A stretch of DNA of 64,000 nucleotides. It comes from G963665185 sp963665185 (GTDB lineage: Bacteria; Desulfobacterota; Desulfovibrionia; Desulfovibrionales; Desulfovibrionaceae). Below are positions 8,378-15,557 of the stretch, piece by piece. The notes beneath the pieces were generated by a model. The model saw nothing but the letters and a program-made list of their open reading frames with translations, did no database searches and was not told where the DNA came from. The translations under genes were made by a program, and so were the position numbers. Location of the stretch: contig CAXXPO010000024.1 in assembly GCA_963665185.2 (NCBI GenBank), positions 62,001-126,000 of the forward strand, given 5' to 3'. Position 1 is the first letter of the stretch. Each line of letters begins with the position of its first letter.

Positions 8378-9941
8378 TGCGGCGTCCGTCCTGCACTGTA
8401 CGGGGAACACCTTCGCCCTGCGCGCGGACGTCGCGGACGGCCGGATACGCCTGGCCGCAAGCGGCGGCAGGATGCTGCGCGACCCGGGCGTGCTGCTGCG
8501 CACGGGCTCGACCTCCCGCGGCCTGCCGGAGTTCATGGAACGGGCCCACTGTCTCTGCGGCAGCGCCCACGCCCTGGCGGCGGTGCGGGCCCTCGAAGAT
8601 CTCGCGGGGACGGAACCGCCACCGCCCGTGCAGCTGGCCAGGAGCCTGACCCTGGCCCTGCGCTGCATGCGCGACAGCCTGGTCCACGTTTATCAATTCT
8701 ACCTGTCCGACTGGATCGTCCCGGGCCTTGCCGCGCACGCCGACCCTGTGCGCACGGCTCGGCTGGCGAACGCCCCCGGCGAGGACGCCGCATTCTTCAG
8801 CCGGGCCCAGGAGGCCCTGCGCGCCGCCGCCCCTGCCGAAGGCGTGCCTCAGGACCATCCCGCCCGCCGAGGCACCCCGGAGGTCCACCTCCTGGTCAAG
8901 GCCCATGCCATGCAGGCCCTGACGCTCATGGCCGAATTGGGCGCGACCCTGACCCAGCTTGAAGGCGGTGAAACCGGCTGTCCGTTCCTAAGCGTGGGCG
9001 GCGGCTCCCACGGATTGGAGTTTCCCCCGGAGACGATCCGGGCCGCCTCCGAGACAGCGCACCGCAGCGAGGACTTCACCCGCAGAATCCTGCTTCCGGA
9101 CCTGGCGCGGTTGGCCGGTGCCTATGGGGATTGGACCGCACAAGGCCGCGGCGGCGCCCACCTTTGCTGGGGCGATTTGCTCCACCCCACGGGGGAGGGG
9201 CAATTGTTCCCGGCGGCCGCCTGCCTGTTCGGGCGGGACGAGGAATTCTCGTCCCGCGCCGCGAACCCTGCAGACGTCCGGGAGTGCGCCGGGCTCGGAT
9301 ACGACGAAACCGACCTGCCGCACCTCCAATGGCCGGGCAGGGGCTACAGGCCCCTGCCCGCTCCCCGTCTGGACGGTCGGGCCTGGGAGATGGGCCCTTC
9401 GGCCAGGCTGCTTGCGGCTCACGCCGGGGGCGACGAGACGGTCTGCGGCGTGCTGCGTGAATTCATGGACGCCACGAACCTGCCCCTGCATGCCCTGGAC
9501 TCCACCCTGGGACGCTATCTGGCCCGGGGCCTGGAATCCGCCGTGCTGTCTCGCTGCCTCCCGGCCTGGATCGACGCTCTGGCCTCCTGCCCGAACAACG
9601 GTCGCACGGTTGCGGACACCCCCTGGTCCCCTCCCGCTTCGGGGTGCGGCAGGGGGCTGGTGGAGGTCGGCAGGGGCGGGTTGATCCACACCATCCGCGT
9701 AGAGAGCGGACGCATCAACGAACACGCCTGCCTGGTGCCCTCCCTGTGGAACTTTTCCCCGCGCGACGGACACGGCGTGCCCGGCCCCCTGGAAAAGGCC
9801 CTGGAGGGGCTGGCCGTTTCCGTTCCCGCCCGGCCCGTGGAAATCCTGCGGACAATCCATGCCTTTGCCCCCTGCAACGCCTGTGTCGTCCTGGTCCGCG
9901 ACCACGACACGGGCACAACCCACACGGTGACCACGCAATGA
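8367..9941 (+). CDS. Orphan [NiFe]-hydrogenase large-subunit homologue with altered metal motifs
   Basis: This 524-residue protein has the plan of a [NiFe]-hydrogenase large subunit. The early L1 segment is R59-A-H-C62-L-C64-G-S-A-H68, a late WNFSPRDGHGVPGPLEKAL matches the conserved Trp-Asn...Pro-Arg-Asp segment, and the C-terminal L2 motif is APC503-N-A-C506. The canonical motifs are RxCGxC and DPCxxC, so the first L1 cysteine is His here, with a Cys one residue later. The L2 Asp is Ala, and the His after the last Cys is Leu509. Both L2 cysteines remain. No small subunit, endopeptidase or Fe-S partner is adjacent. It starts inside hydF and overlaps the HydE-like gene by four bases. I infer a cofactor carrier or reductase component rather than a hydrogenase; function unknown. 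Confidence 0.75.
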   Translation: MSVDAASVLHCTGNTFALRADVADGRIRLAASGGRMLRDPGVLLRTGSTSRGLPEFMERAHCLCGSAHALAAVRALEDLAGTEPPPPVQLARSLTLALRCMRDSLVHVYQFYLSDWIVPGLAAHADPVRTARLANAPGEDAAFFSRAQEALRAAAPAEGVPQDHPARRGTPEVHLLVKAHAMQALTLMAELGATLTQLEGGETGCPFLSVGGGSHGLEFPPETIRAASETAHRSEDFTRRILLPDLARLAGAYGDWTAQGRGGAHLCWGDLLHPTGEGQLFPAAACLFGRDEEFSSRAANPADVRECAGLGYDETDLPHLQWPGRGYRPLPAPRLDGRAWEMGPSARLLAAHAGGDETVCGVLREFMDATNLPLHALDSTLGRYLARGLESAVLSRCLPAWIDALASCPNNGRTVADTPWSPPASGCGRGLVEVGRGGLIHTIRVESGRINEHACLVPSLWNFSPRDGHGVPGPLEKALEGLAVSVPARPVEILRTIHAFAPCNACVVLVRDHDTGTTHTVTTQ

Positions 9942-10963
9942 GCTCGACGACCCTGACACGTCCGGAAATCATGGATGCCCTGCGCGACGCCCAAGGCCAG
10001 GAGGAGTTGTTCGATCGCGCCGACCAGGTGCGCAGGGAGCACTGTGGCGACACGGCCCAGCTGCGCGGAGTGGTTCACTTTTCCAACCACTGCTGCCGCG
10101 ACGACCTTTATTGCGGTCTGCGCAAAAGCAACGCGCAGACCAAGCGCTTCCGCATGTCCGAAGAGACCATCGTGGCCACGGCCATGGCCGTGGCCGAGGT
10201 CGGGCTGCACACCGTGGTCCTGCAATCCGGCGAGGACTACCATTACACACGGGCCATGCTCTGCTCGATCATCGAACGCATCGCCGAACAGACCGACGTG
10301 GCCGTGACCCTGAGCCTGGGGGAACGCCCCCTGGACGAACTGCGGGACTTCAGGAGCGCCGGAGCCACCCGCTATCTCATGAAGCACGAGACCATGAACC
10401 CGGAGCTCTACGCCCGGATGCGGCCGGACCTGACCCTGGACGCCCGCCTGAAGACCATCCGCGCCCTGCGCGAAATGGGCTACCAGACCGGCGTGGGCGA
10501 CATCGTGGGCCTGCCGGGGCAGAACCTGGAGGACCTCTGCGAGGACATCCTCTTCTTCCAGGACTTCCAGCCCGACATGGTCAACATCGGCCCCTTCATC
10601 CCCCACGCCCAGACCCCGCTCGCCGGGGACGGCACGGCGGACATGGAACTCATGCTCAGGGTCTTCGCCTTGACGCGCATCGTCACGGGCAACACGCACA
10701 TGGCGGCGGCCAACACCGTGGCCACCCTGGACCCCGAACAGGGGCAGTACCGCGCCCTTGTTCAGGGAGGGGCCAACGTCATCATGCCCAATTGCAATCC
10801 CTTTACCAAAAGCAAGACCGACAAGGTGGAATACGAATTCCAGATCACCACCCGCAAGCGTTACGTGTCCGTCGACGAAGCCCGCGCACTGCTCGCGCGT
10901 GCGGGCCGGACCGAAGGGCGGAGCAAAGGGGACTCGCTGAAAATGCAAGGAGGAACATCTTGA
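9938..10963 (+). CDS. hydE: HydE-like radical SAM protein with a non-canonical cysteine motif
   Basis: The 341-residue length and motifs match HydE, the radical SAM enzyme acting late in [FeFe] subcluster synthesis: LQSGEDYHYT, GDIVGLPGQ, IGPFIPHAQTPL and GANVIMPNCNP. The cluster motif normally reads Cys-x3-Cys-x2-Cys, but here it is C52-C53-R-D-D56-L-Y-C59. The middle ligand position is Asp56 and an extra Cys lies beside the first. I checked the codons: TGC TGC CGC GAC GAC CTT TAT TGC. The rest of the protein is well conserved, so this does not look like random decay. Asp or Cys53 may ligate the cluster, or the enzyme may have lost radical chemistry. The start ATG overlaps the previous stop (ATGA). 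Confidence 0.88.
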   Translation: MSSTTLTRPEIMDALRDAQGQEELFDRADQVRREHCGDTAQLRGVVHFSNHCCRDDLYCGLRKSNAQTKRFRMSEETIVATAMAVAEVGLHTVVLQSGEDYHYTRAMLCSIIERIAEQTDVAVTLSLGERPLDELRDFRSAGATRYLMKHETMNPELYARMRPDLTLDARLKTIRALREMGYQTGVGDIVGLPGQNLEDLCEDILFFQDFQPDMVNIGPFIPHAQTPLAGDGTADMELMLRVFALTRIVTGNTHMAAANTVATLDPEQGQYRALVQGGANVIMPNCNPFTKSKTDKVEYEFQITTRKRYVSVDEARALLARAGRTEGRSKGDSLKMQGGTS

Positions 10964-11775
10964 TCAAGGTTGCCATCTACGGAAAAGGCGGCATCGGCAA
11001 GTCAACGGTCAGTTCGAGCATCACCGCCGCGCTCGGCCTCCAGGGGCGCAAGGTCGTACAGATCGGCTGCGACCCCAAGACCGATTCCACCATCAACCTG
11101 CTGGGAGGCACGCCGCCCCCGCCCATCCTGCAGTACATGCAGGAGCACGGCCGCCCCGAACGCCTGGACGACATCGCCCGGCAGGGATTCGGCGGAGCGG
11201 TCTGCATGGAGGTGGGCGGTCCCACGCCCGGCGTGGGCTGCTTCGGCCGGGGCATGCTCACGGCCTTCGAACTGCTGGAGGACATGGACGCCTACGTCGA
11301 GCACCGGCCCGACGTGGTGCTCTACGACATCATGGCCGACGTCGTCTGCGGGGGCATCGCCGTGCCCATGCGCGAAGGCCTGGCAGACAAGGTGCTCATT
11401 GTCACCTCGGGCGAGAAGATGGCCCTGTTGGCGGCAAGGAACATCATCCTGGCCCTGCGCAACTTCGCGGACCGGAACTACGCCGAACTTGGCGGTCTGA
11501 TCCTCAACTGCCGGGACATGGCCGACGAGGAAGAACGGGTGCGGCGCTTCGCCGAAGAGATGAAGACCGGGATCATCGGCGTCATCCCGCGTGACCCCGC
11601 CATCCACGTGCACGAGGAACTCGGCAGGACCATCGTCGAAGGCGCCCCGGAGCACCCCACCTCGGTCCGTTTCTTCGAACTGGCCAAGACCATCATGGGC
11701 TTCACGCCACGACCCCGGCCGCAGCACGCGACCCGGGCCCGTTTTGCCGCGCAGGGGGTTCCGACATGCCCCTGA
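10960..11775 (+). CDS. NifH-like ATP-dependent reductase
   Basis: This 271-residue protein is a NifH/BchL/CfbC-family homodimeric Fe protein that passes electrons to a NifDK-like partner with ATP hydrolysis. Visible are the P-loop GKGGIGKS (residues 8-15), CDPKTDST, the first cluster ligand Cys94 in GGPTPGVGCFGRG, and the second, Cys130, in VVCGGIAVP. Both ligands of the bridging 4Fe-4S cluster are thus kept. The start is TTG at 10960, overlapping the HydE-like stop and preceded by AAGGAGG with six bases of spacing; the resulting MIKVAIYGKGG matches family N-termini. It overlaps the NifD-like gene by ten bases. It is not nitrogenase NifH in context, because no nifB, nifE or nifN is present. 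Confidence 0.92.
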   Translation: MIKVAIYGKGGIGKSTVSSSITAALGLQGRKVVQIGCDPKTDSTINLLGGTPPPPILQYMQEHGRPERLDDIARQGFGGAVCMEVGGPTPGVGCFGRGMLTAFELLEDMDAYVEHRPDVVLYDIMADVVCGGIAVPMREGLADKVLIVTSGEKMALLAARNIILALRNFADRNYAELGGLILNCRDMADEEERVRRFAEEMKTGIIGVIPRDPAIHVHEELGRTIVEGAPEHPTSVRFFELAKTIMGFTPRPRPQHATRARFAAQGVPTCP

Positions 11776-13064
11776 GCCAGACACGCATTCCCATCAAGAA
11801 TCTGCAATCCAAGGCGGACTTTCCCTTCGCCCCCCTGGAGGGCGTGGGGCCGAACCTGGCGGGCTGGGGTGTCATCGAGACCTGCCTGCTGCTGCCCGAA
11901 TCCGTGGCCGTGATGGTCGGTCCCTCGGCCTGCCTGCGCCACTCGGCCTTCATGGCTCACGCCCGGGGCTTCACGGACCGTTTTTACATGCTGTGCACGT
12001 CGGAACTGGACATGAGCCTGGGCAACCACCTGCACAAGGTGGAACAGGGACTCCTGGACATCGCGGGCAAAAGGCCTGAGCGTGTGATCTTCCTCATTGT
12101 CGGCTGTCCGGACTACATCCTGGGCACGGACTTCGGCGGGGTCATCCGCCGCCTGGAGCAAGCCACGGGCAAGCACGTCATCCTGGGGGCCATGGCCCCC
12201 ATCACCATCGGGCTGAAGGAATCCCCCTTCACCTCGGCCTACACCTCGTTCTTCGACTTCCTAAAGGCCGTGCCCCGCGAGCCCGACGACAAGGCCGTGA
12301 ACATCCTGGGCACGTTCATCCCCCTGGCCGAGACCGGCGAATTGTACGCGGTCCTGCGCTCAGCGGGCTTCACGTCGATCCTCCAGATTCCCCTGTGCCC
12401 GACCCTGGAGGAATTCTCGCGCATGGCCCACGCCCGGGCCTCGCTGGTTCTGCACCCGCTGGCCAGCGGACTGGCGGGGAAAATGGCCGACAGCATGGGG
12501 TTGGAGGCCGTGTCCACTCCCACGGCCTACGGCTTCTCCACCATCGCCGGGCACTACGGACGAATCGCAGAGGCCCTGGGCACGGATCTCGACACGACGG
12601 AGGCGGAGCGCAAGGCCCGGGCCCAGGCGGCCCCCATGCTGGAGATCCTGCGGAACAAGACCGTCGCCGTGGGCTGCTCCATCAACGGCAGCCCCTTCGA
12701 ACTGGCCCGTTTCCTGGCCGAATCCGGCGTGGACCTGCGGGCCGTGTTCGCCAGGGGGACCATCAAGCCCTTCGAATGGGAACACATCACCGCCCTGCGC
12801 GAACTCGTTCCGGAGCTTCCGGTCTACAACGCTTCCCATCCGGTCCTCTGCGGGCGCACCGACCCCTTCGACGATGTGGAGGTCGCCTATGGAGTGGACG
12901 CGGGGCTCTTCTGCACCAACGCGGCCAACGTACCCCTGTCCCGCTACCAGGAGCAGTTCTTCGGATACGAAAACACCCTCTGGATGCTGGGACAGACCCG
13001 CGAGGCTCTGGCAAATCCGGTGGACAACCGCGACTGGATCTACGGCCACAACTTCCTGATCTGA
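11766..13064 (+). CDS. NifD-like subunit of a nitrogenase-like oxidoreductase
   Basis: The 432-residue protein belongs to the NifD/NifE/BchN component-1 superfamily. Three cysteines sit where P-cluster or NB-cluster ligands are expected: Cys56 in VGPSACLRH, Cys77 in MLCTSELD, and Cys114 in IVGCPDYILGTD. An additional Cys40 lies ahead of them. I see no equivalent of the nitrogenase cofactor-binding Cys in a HxGxC context, so nitrogen fixation is unlikely. It overlaps the NifH-like gene by ten bases and is followed after eight bases by a NifK-like partner. It probably forms the catalytic heterotetramer with that protein. The substrate cannot be inferred from sequence. Confidence 0.85.
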   Translation: MPLSQTRIPIKNLQSKADFPFAPLEGVGPNLAGWGVIETCLLLPESVAVMVGPSACLRHSAFMAHARGFTDRFYMLCTSELDMSLGNHLHKVEQGLLDIAGKRPERVIFLIVGCPDYILGTDFGGVIRRLEQATGKHVILGAMAPITIGLKESPFTSAYTSFFDFLKAVPREPDDKAVNILGTFIPLAETGELYAVLRSAGFTSILQIPLCPTLEEFSRMAHARASLVLHPLASGLAGKMADSMGLEAVSTPTAYGFSTIAGHYGRIAEALGTDLDTTEAERKARAQAAPMLEILRNKTVAVGCSINGSPFELARFLAESGVDLRAVFARGTIKPFEWEHITALRELVPELPVYNASHPVLCGRTDPFDDVEVAYGVDAGLFCTNAANVPLSRYQEQFFGYENTLWMLGQTREALANPVDNRDWIYGHNFLI

Positions 13065-13072
13065 GGTACGAC

Positions 13073-14278
13073 ATGCAAGAATTTCATCATACGCTCCCCC
13101 TGGCCACGGGCTATTTCGGACTCAGTTCGGCCCTGTACCCCTTCGGAGGGCTCGTCGTCATCTACGGGCCCGCAGGCGGAGCCTGGCACATCAACATCGA
13201 GGACGAACCCCGCTGGTACCGCGGTCCGGCCACGGTGGTGGGCGCGGGGCTCCTTGAAATGGACGTCATCCTGGGCAACGAGAACAAGTTTCTGGACAAC
13301 ATCGCCCGCGTGGCCACGGATCTGAAGCGCCGCTTCGTGGTCCTGGCGGGCACGCCCATCTCCGAAATCATCGGGGCGGATCTTAAGGGCTTCGTCCGAA
13401 CCCTGGAACGGCGCACCTCCATGCCCGTGTTCATGGTTCCCACGGCCGGTTCCGAGCCCTATCCAGAGGGCGCGTCCAAGGCCCTGTTGGCCCTTGCCGA
13501 AACCTTCATGGACCCCCAGGCCCCCAAGCGCCCGCACGGGATCAACGTCCTGGGGGCCATCCACCTGGCCACGGGCAAGCCGTCCCGTCTGGGCCCACTG
13601 CTTGAGGCCCTGGAAGACGACGGCTTCGAACTGCTGGGCGTGCTCTCCGAACCGCCCGAAAACGGCGATCCCCTGGCGGGCGTGCGCGCCGCGCCCGGAG
13701 CCCGAGTCAACGCCGTGGTCTCGGCGAGCGGCCTGTCACTGGCCGAACGCATGTACGCCGACTACGGCGTCCCCTATGTCCTGGGCATGCCCGTGGGCCG
13801 CTCCGGGCGCGCGGACTTTCTGGCCATGCTGCACGGGGAACGGCTCCCCGCTCCGCAGACACCCGCGCGGACCGCCCCGCACCGCCACGTCCTGGTCATC
13901 GGCGAGCCGGTCATGGCCCACGGCCTGCGCCGCTGCCTGCGGAACGACTTCGGTATTCCCCGGACAGATATCGTCTCGGTGGTGCCCAGCGGAGGATTGA
14001 CGGCCCCTTCGCAGGGTCGCGCAGGCTCCCTGATCGAACCCGGCCCCCACGACGTGGACACGGACTCCGAACAGGACATCGCCGCCCTGATGAACGCTTC
14101 CGGCGTGGACTGCGTGCTGGCGGACCCCTGCTACCGCCCCCTCCTGCAGACCAGGGCGCGGTTCATCGACCTGCCGCACACGGCCATGAGCGCCCGCATC
14201 CATTGGGACCTGCCCTATGATTACGCCGTGGAGGCGGGGCAGGACTATCTTGAGGCCAAACTCTTCGCAGACTCCTGA
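13073..14278 (+). CDS. NifK-like subunit lacking cluster-ligand cysteines
   Basis: This 401-residue protein has the NifK/BchB-like layout but not the ligands. The segment that should read GPxGC is YGPAGGAWH, with Gly36 in the Cys position. The CPxEIIGDD segment is GTPISEIIGAD (residues 93-103), with no Cys and only one Asp. The LLEMDVILGNENKF segment between them is well conserved, which supports the alignment. The only cysteines lie in the C-terminal half. A cluster held mainly by the NifD-like chain, as in protochlorophyllide reductase where three Cys come from one subunit and one Asp from the other, would fit; this is inference. It begins after GAGGTACGAC, eight bases past the NifD-like stop. 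Confidence 0.8.
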   Translation: MQEFHHTLPLATGYFGLSSALYPFGGLVVIYGPAGGAWHINIEDEPRWYRGPATVVGAGLLEMDVILGNENKFLDNIARVATDLKRRFVVLAGTPISEIIGADLKGFVRTLERRTSMPVFMVPTAGSEPYPEGASKALLALAETFMDPQAPKRPHGINVLGAIHLATGKPSRLGPLLEALEDDGFELLGVLSEPPENGDPLAGVRAAPGARVNAVVSASGLSLAERMYADYGVPYVLGMPVGRSGRADFLAMLHGERLPAPQTPARTAPHRHVLVIGEPVMAHGLRRCLRNDFGIPRTDIVSVVPSGGLTAPSQGRAGSLIEPGPHDVDTDSEQDIAALMNASGVDCVLADPCYRPLLQTRARFIDLPHTAMSARIHWDLPYDYAVEAGQDYLEAKLFADS

Positions 14279-14338
14279 CCCCCCGGGCCAACACCGCACA
14301 ACCTCCGGCGCATGCCGGGGCAGAGAAGGAAGATCGCC

Positions 14339-14578
14339 ATGTGTCTAGCCGTTCCCGTTGAAGTCGTCGGTATCCGTGACAACATTGCCACCTGCCGGAT
14401 TCTCCCCGGCTCGATCACTATCCAGGCTTCGACCATGCTCCTGTCCAATCTTCCGGTCCTGGGAGAATTCCTGATCGTCCACGCCGGGTTCGCCATCGGC
14501 GTACTGGACCGGGAGCAGGCCCGCGAAAGCCTGCGCCAACTGCAACAGGCCGCCGACGGCCTGCCGTTGGCGGAATAG
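14339..14578 (+). CDS. hypC: HypC-family hydrogenase maturation chaperone
   Basis: HypC carries the Fe(CN)2CO unit with HypD and delivers it to the [NiFe]-hydrogenase large subunit. The 79-residue protein starts with MCLAVP, including the essential Cys2, and has the late VHAGFAIGVLD segment typical of the family. AAGGA precedes the ATG, which lies 60 bases after the NifK-like stop. hypC is intact, but the hypD and hypE sequences directly downstream are reduced to one fused remnant. The only possible local client is the hydrogenase-like protein at 8367-9941. HypC could instead serve hydrogenases elsewhere, or be a leftover. Confidence 0.9.
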   Translation: MCLAVPVEVVGIRDNIATCRILPGSITIQASTMLLSNLPVLGEFLIVHAGFAIGVLDREQARESLRQLQQAADGLPLAE

Positions 14579-14581
14579 CCC

Positions 14582-15225
14582 ATGGAAGGCCTCATTCTGG
14601 AAGATTTCCTCGCCCCGGAACTGTGCTGATGGCTGTTGAACCGGCTCACGGAGGAACTGGACCGGCCGTTGCGTGGCATGGGGGTCTGCGGCACGCACGC
14701 CGTCAGCCTCTTTCGTAGCGGTCTACGCTCCCTTTTGCCGGCAAAGTGGTCCATATCTCCGGGCCCGGCTGTCCGGCCTGCGTGACCCACGAATCCGAGG
14801 TCGACGCGTTCATCGATCTCGCCGGGTGCGAGGGCGTGATCCTGGTCACCTTCGGCCACGTGCTGCGCGCGTCCACCCGGGGCGGTCTCGCCACGAACTT
14901 GAACGAGATTGCGGAACAGTAGGGCGTGGGCATCGATGTTGAGGAGAACGCCGTGCCCGTGACCGAGGGCGTGCGTTCGGGCTGCTCGTTCCTGGGGCTG
15001 GCCCCCTTGTACCTGGCTAACGAGGGCAAGCTGAGCTGCATCCTGCCCCAGGCCAAGGTCGAGGCCGTGCTCGAGGTGTTCAAAAGCGACCCCAAGGCCG
15101 CAGGTGCGGTGCGGGTGGGTACTGCAACCGAGGCGAACCCGGGCAAGGTCATCCCGGTCACTCCGTTCGGCGGCCGCTGCATGTTAAACATGCTGGAGGG
15201 CGAACAACTGCCGCGCATCTGCTGA
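14582..15225 (+). pseudogene. Fused remnant of hypD (5' part) and hypE (3' part)
   Basis: The first part reads like HypD: LEDFLAPELC, then MGVCGTHAVSLF, then ISGPGCPACVT and VILVTFG. The second part is the HypE C-terminal half: TRGGLATNLNEIA, LGLAPLYLANEGKL and the exact C-terminus GEQLPRIC. The join lies near 14862-14876, where both genes would share a short Leu-Arg-coding sequence (HypD TFGxxLR, HypE xxLRDxTRGG). The reading frame is broken by TGA at codon 16, a frameshift near 14740 and TAG at 14921. About two thirds of hypD and more than half of hypE are missing. It starts three bases after hypC, so the ancestral order was hypC-hypD-hypE. Confidence 0.85.
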
Positions 15226-15366
15226 TTCGAACGACATCGCTCCAAATTTGCTCCACTCACCCTGCTATCACGTGATGAAACACGATTATTAGATATTTAA
15301 CAAGATGCTCATTTTATTTGGTATATGAACTCAACATATTGGTATTATTCGTTTTTAATCCAGCCC

Positions 15367-15408
15367 TAAGCCGTCGGCCGGGGGGGGCGAATCCTTCCTG
15401 GCGCGCCA
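15367..15408. repeat. attR of island 1 (decayed tRNA-Arg 3' copy)
   Basis: These 42 bases repeat the tRNA-Arg 3' part at 4931-4971. TAAGCCGTCGGCC and the CTGGCGCGCCA end are exact. The T loop has GGG in place of TT, which also adds one base, and one C is T. As only the 3' half is present this is not a second tRNA gene. The four differences indicate that the insertion is old. Confidence 0.75.
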
Positions 15409-15419
15409 GAAAAGAAATC

Positions 15420-15454
15420 AAGGGGTTGCGAAGGAGTTCGTGCCCCCTTTTTTT
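15420..15454 (+). terminator. Terminator right of island 1
   Basis: AAGGGGTTGCGAA pairs imperfectly with TTCGTGCCCCCTT and is followed by five more T. Its distance from the decayed attR is what would be expected of the original tRNA-Arg terminator before island 1 was inserted. Confidence 0.65.
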
Positions 15455-15491
15455 GCGTACGGGCCCTGCCTAGTGGAGAGTTTTGGCATAG

Positions 15492-15526
15492 GCAAAGGCC
15501 ACACCCTGCACGGATGTGGCCTTTGC
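15492..15526 (-). terminator. Hairpin downstream of the amidohydrolase remnant
   Basis: A perfect 12-base-pair stem (GCAAAGGCCACA and its complement) closes an 11-base loop, 32 bases past the stop of the minus-strand gene. There is no T-run on that strand, so termination is plausible but not certain. Confidence 0.45.
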
Positions 15527-15557
15527 TGTCATGGAAATGAAAGGAGTCAGTCTCTGC

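Noticed and set aside
8367..9941. HydG, expected between or near hydE and hydF
   Set aside because: The protein has no radical SAM motif and instead shows the Trp-Asn...Pro-Arg-Asp and C-terminal Cys-x2-Cys segments of [NiFe] large subunits.
10960..14278. A true nitrogenase
   Set aside because: The NifK-like chain lacks P-cluster cysteines, no cofactor Cys is visible in the NifD-like chain, and nifB, nifE and nifN are absent.
14582..14640. TGA at codon 16 of the hypD part as a selenocysteine codon
   Set aside because: selA is in the window, but the same remnant also has a frameshift, a TAG and a large deletion, so the TGA is decay.
15367..15408. A second tRNA-Arg gene
   Set aside because: Only the anticodon-loop-to-CCA part is present and the T loop is damaged; it fits a decayed attachment site.
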